Positions 13,524 to 14,898 of a DNA stretch of 14,898 nt are shown in pieces. The translations under genes and the position numbers were made by a program. The stretch comes from JAYRGC01 sp041908065. Its GTDB lineage: Bacteria > Pseudomonadota > Alphaproteobacteria > UBA9219. Under the pieces are notes generated by a model, which was given only the letters and a program-made list of their open reading frames with translations, was not told the origin of the DNA and searched no databases. How positions within the stretch are numbered: the stretch's first letter is position 1; every line of letters starts with the position of its first letter. The stretch covers positions 1 through 14,898 of the forward strand of contig JAYRGC010000024.1 of assembly GCA_041908065.1 (NCBI GenBank). Direction: 5' to 3'.

Positions 13524-13763
13524 AAACGAGGGCTCTCACCCAAAACGGGCGGGTACTGCCTTCCAGCAAGCGACGTCATTGCGAGCGTCGCCCTTGCGAC
13601 GCGAAGCAATCCAGAGCCGTTGCTCAATGACTCTGGATTGCTTCGCCGCCCGACAGCGTTCAACGCTGTCAGAACCAAAGAAGTGGCGGCTCGCAATGAC
13701 GTCGCTTGCTGTTGCGTTTGGATGCGAAATTACCCACCCGTTTTGCGTAAGAGCCAAAACGAG
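13523..13763. mobile_element. Copy D: intact MITE with 25-bp TIRs and 8-bp target duplication
   Basis: The element is 13531-13755 (225 bp), flanked by the perfect direct repeat AAAACGAG at 13523-13530 and 13756-13763. The terminal inverted repeats (13531-13555 and 13731-13755) match at 22 of 25 positions, starting GGCTCT and containing CAAAACGGG. Inside, a perfect 22-bp inverted repeat (13565-13586 with 13689-13710) encloses three hairpins: GCGTCGC/GCGACGC (13585-13602), a 16-bp stem starting GCGAAGCAATCC (13601-13616 with 13631-13646), and GACAGCGTT/AACGCTGTC (13652-13670). A single strand would fold as a cloverleaf. There is no transposase. GGCTCTT-type ends with 8-bp duplications recall the ISL3 family, so trans-mobilisation by such an enzyme is a reasonable guess. 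Confidence 0.9.
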
Positions 13764-14231
13764 CTAGCCGCGCGCACGTTGGCGGGTCACTCGGCGTTCG
13801 GGCGAGGCGGCTTGGCGGATGGCGGTTTTTCCGTCGGCTTTTTTGTTGCCGAATTTCATTTGCCGATAAATCGTCGTCACCATTTCCGCGAAGCTGTGGG
13901 GAGAAATCACTTTGCGATGTTCGTCGGCGGTTTCCTGAAGCCGAGCGATTATCTCGGTCAGCAGGTTAAGATCCTCATCCGATTCATCCGGTTTGGAAAC
14001 CTCGGTCGATTTTCCCCCCATCAATCGGGCGGGCGTGGTTCCCAAAGCTTCGGCCAAGGCCTCCACGGTATCATAGCGAGGGAACTTGGTTCGCCCCTCC
14101 ATCATGTCGCGAACGGCGGTGGCGTTTAACCCGGCGCGCAAGGACAGGCTGCGCGGGTTCAGCCCTCGTTCCTCCATCATGGAACAAAGGTTAGATATCC
14201 AGCCGCTTTTAACTGTTTTTTGCTTGCCCAT
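13764..14231 (-). CDS. XRE-family helix-turn-helix regulator, 155 aa
   Basis: The N-terminal 65 residues form a Cro/CI-type helix-turn-helix: WISNLCSMMEERGLNPRSLS, then LRAGLNATAVRDMMEG as the recognition region, then TVEALAEALGTTPARLMGG. The C-terminal half has a helix (DLNLLTEIIARLQETADEHR) and a basic tail ending RRVTRQRARG; a dimerisation or sensing role is possible. There is no protease (LexA-like) domain. Its target is unknown. No Shine-Dalgarno is visible, but a promoter places the transcription start at the ATG, suggesting leaderless translation. It is divergent from trxA, and its stop codon abuts the target duplication of the MITE. Confidence 0.9.
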   Translation of the reverse strand: MGKQKTVKSGWISNLCSMMEERGLNPRSLSLRAGLNATAVRDMMEGRTKFPRYDTVEALAEALGTTPARLMGGKSTEVSKPDESDEDLNLLTEIIARLQETADEHRKVISPHSFAEMVTTIYRQMKFGNKKADGKTAIRQAASPERRVTRQRARG

Positions 14232-14237
14232 AACGAC

Positions 14238-14267
14238 TTTTTAGCTGCAACAAGGATGCCAAGTCAA
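14238..14267 (-). promoter_or_regulatory. Candidate promoter giving a leaderless XRE transcript
   Basis: On the minus strand TTGACT (14267-14262) is followed after 18 bases by TAAAAA (14243-14238). Six bases (GTCGTT) separate this -10 from the ATG at 14231, so transcription would start at or next to the start codon. This agrees with the missing ribosome binding site. Confidence 0.4.
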
Positions 14268-14313
14268 TGACGAAAGAATAAGTTATTGCCAAATATTATG
14301 GTTAACGGCGGCC

Positions 14314-14341
14314 TTGCAAATGATGCTGGGTGACATTAAAT
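14314..14341 (+). promoter_or_regulatory. Candidate trxA promoter
   Basis: TTGCAA (14314-14319), 16 bases, TTAAAT (14336-14341), about 45 bp before the trxA start. Each hexamer matches four of six consensus positions, so this is only a suggestion. It lies in the shared 155-bp region with the divergent XRE gene, which could regulate it. Confidence 0.25.
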
Positions 14342-14386
14342 ACGGTTATGCAGTCCGATTAACAATCTGGAATAAAGGAATTAACC

Positions 14387-14713
14387 ATGGGACAAGCAGC
14401 CGGAAAAGTCAGCGACGACGCCTTTGAAGCCGAGGTTATCAACGCCCAAGGACTTGTTTTGGTGGATTTTTGGGCTGAGTGGTGCGGTCCTTGCCGGATG
14501 CTGGGGCCGGTTTTAGAGGAATTGGCCGCCGAAATGCAGGGGCAGATCAAAGTGTTGAAGATGAATGTGGACGAAAATCCCAACGTTCCCAGCAAATATG
14601 GCATTCGCAGCATCCCGACCTTATTGCTGTTTCACGGGGGAAAAGTGGTTTCCACCAAGGTCGGCGTCTTGCCAAAGCAGGCGTTGCAAAGCTGGATAAA
14701 AGAAAACTCCTAA
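14387..14713 (+). CDS. trxA: Thioredoxin (TrxA)
   Basis: A cytoplasmic protein-disulfide reductase that passes electrons from thioredoxin reductase to ribonucleotide reductase, PAPS reductase and peroxiredoxins. The 108-residue product is of normal length. The active site WCGPC is at 32-36, the buried Asp27 is in the strand VLVDFWA, and the cis-proline is Pro77 in SIPT. KYGIRSIPTLLLFHGGK and the C-terminal helix are all standard for class I thioredoxin. The start has AAAGGA seven bases upstream. In many alphaproteobacteria trxA follows addA; here it stands alone beside an XRE regulator, and a repeat copy begins ten bases after its stop. Confidence 0.97.
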   Translation: MGQAAGKVSDDAFEAEVINAQGLVLVDFWAEWCGPCRMLGPVLEELAAEMQGQIKVLKMNVDENPNVPSKYGIRSIPTLLLFHGGKVVSTKVGVLPKQALQSWIKENS

Positions 14714-14723
14714 GAGCTGCTGA

Positions 14724-14898
14724 GGATCTTACGCAAAACAGGTTGGTACTGCCTTCCAGCAAGTGCCGTGCGAGCGTCACTCTTGGATTTAAGCGTCATT
14801 GCGATCGCCCCCCTTGGGGTTTGGGCGGGGGTTGCGGGGGGGCGCCCCCGGGGGGGGGGGGGGGGGGGATGGGGGTGGGGGGTGGGTGGGGGGGTGGG
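14724..14898. mobile_element. Copy E: left end of the MITE-like repeat, cut by the window edge
   Basis: Positions 14724-14748 match the consensus left terminus at 22 of 25 positions (GGATCTTACGCAAAACAGG at its start), and the next 16 bases (CTGCCTTCCAGCAAGT) are nearly identical to copy D. After about 14800 the sequence degenerates into long G runs, including one of about 18 G, which I take as unreliable contig-end sequence. The phrase GGGGTTTGGGCGGGGG resembles the G-rich insertion in copy B, so a real G-rich variant of the element is also possible. Confidence 0.75.

Overview
The window reads as chromosomal DNA of an alphaproteobacterium of moderate to high GC. The evidence is RapZ with alphaproteobacterial wording around its P-loop, an overlapping scpA-scpB pair, and a tRNA-Ser with encoded CCA. 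No species can be named from the sequence. Both ends run into G/C homopolymers inside copies of one dispersed repeat, so the window is probably a contig that broke at those repeats.

Layout. (1) 1-186: right end of a MITE-like repeat, then rapZ (209-1123, +). (2) 1139-2895: two AT-rich minus-strand genes of unknown function, converging on rapZ. Upstream of them are a GntR-type palindrome (2955-2968) and two tandem hairpins with TA-flanked stems (2994-3124). (3) 3172-4781: the scpB/scpA condensin accessory pair on the minus strand, sharing an ATGA overlap. (4) 4921-6070: a small Cys-containing ORF with a strong ribosome binding site, then a three-helix membrane protein with leucine-rich-variant (LRV)-like repeats. 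(5) 6157-8794: the dTDP-sugar genes rfbB, rfbA and rfbC, with no rfbD. (6) 8900-10572: a cytoplasmic-looking protein with a PPC-like beta-sandwich domain, a decayed repeat copy, and a secreted protein with an HELKH metalloprotease-type motif. (7) 10652-10741: tRNA-Ser(UGA), then another decayed repeat. (8) 11094-13523: a large polytopic GT-C-type glycosyltransferase candidate. (9) 13523-13763: a complete MITE with 25-bp terminal inverted repeats and a perfect 8-bp target duplication. (10) 13764-14713: an XRE-type regulator (minus) divergent from thioredoxin trxA (+). (11) From 14724: the left end of another MITE copy.

How the parts fit. rfbBAC would supply dTDP-4-keto-6-deoxy sugar (dTDP-rhamnose if an rfbD lies elsewhere) to envelope polysaccharide, and the GT-C protein is a plausible but unproven consumer of lipid-linked sugars. 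scpAB acts with SMC in chromosome segregation. The usual alphaproteobacterial neighbours of scpAB (nagZ upstream, tatABC downstream) are absent and AT-richer accessory genes take their place, which suggests insertion or rearrangement on both sides.

The clearest non-genic signal is the repeat family: five copies, one of them intact and cloverleaf-foldable, inserted into what was a 7-bp gap between the stop codons of two convergent genes. The most opaque coding material is the AT-rich pair at 1139-2895 with its palindrome and hairpins.
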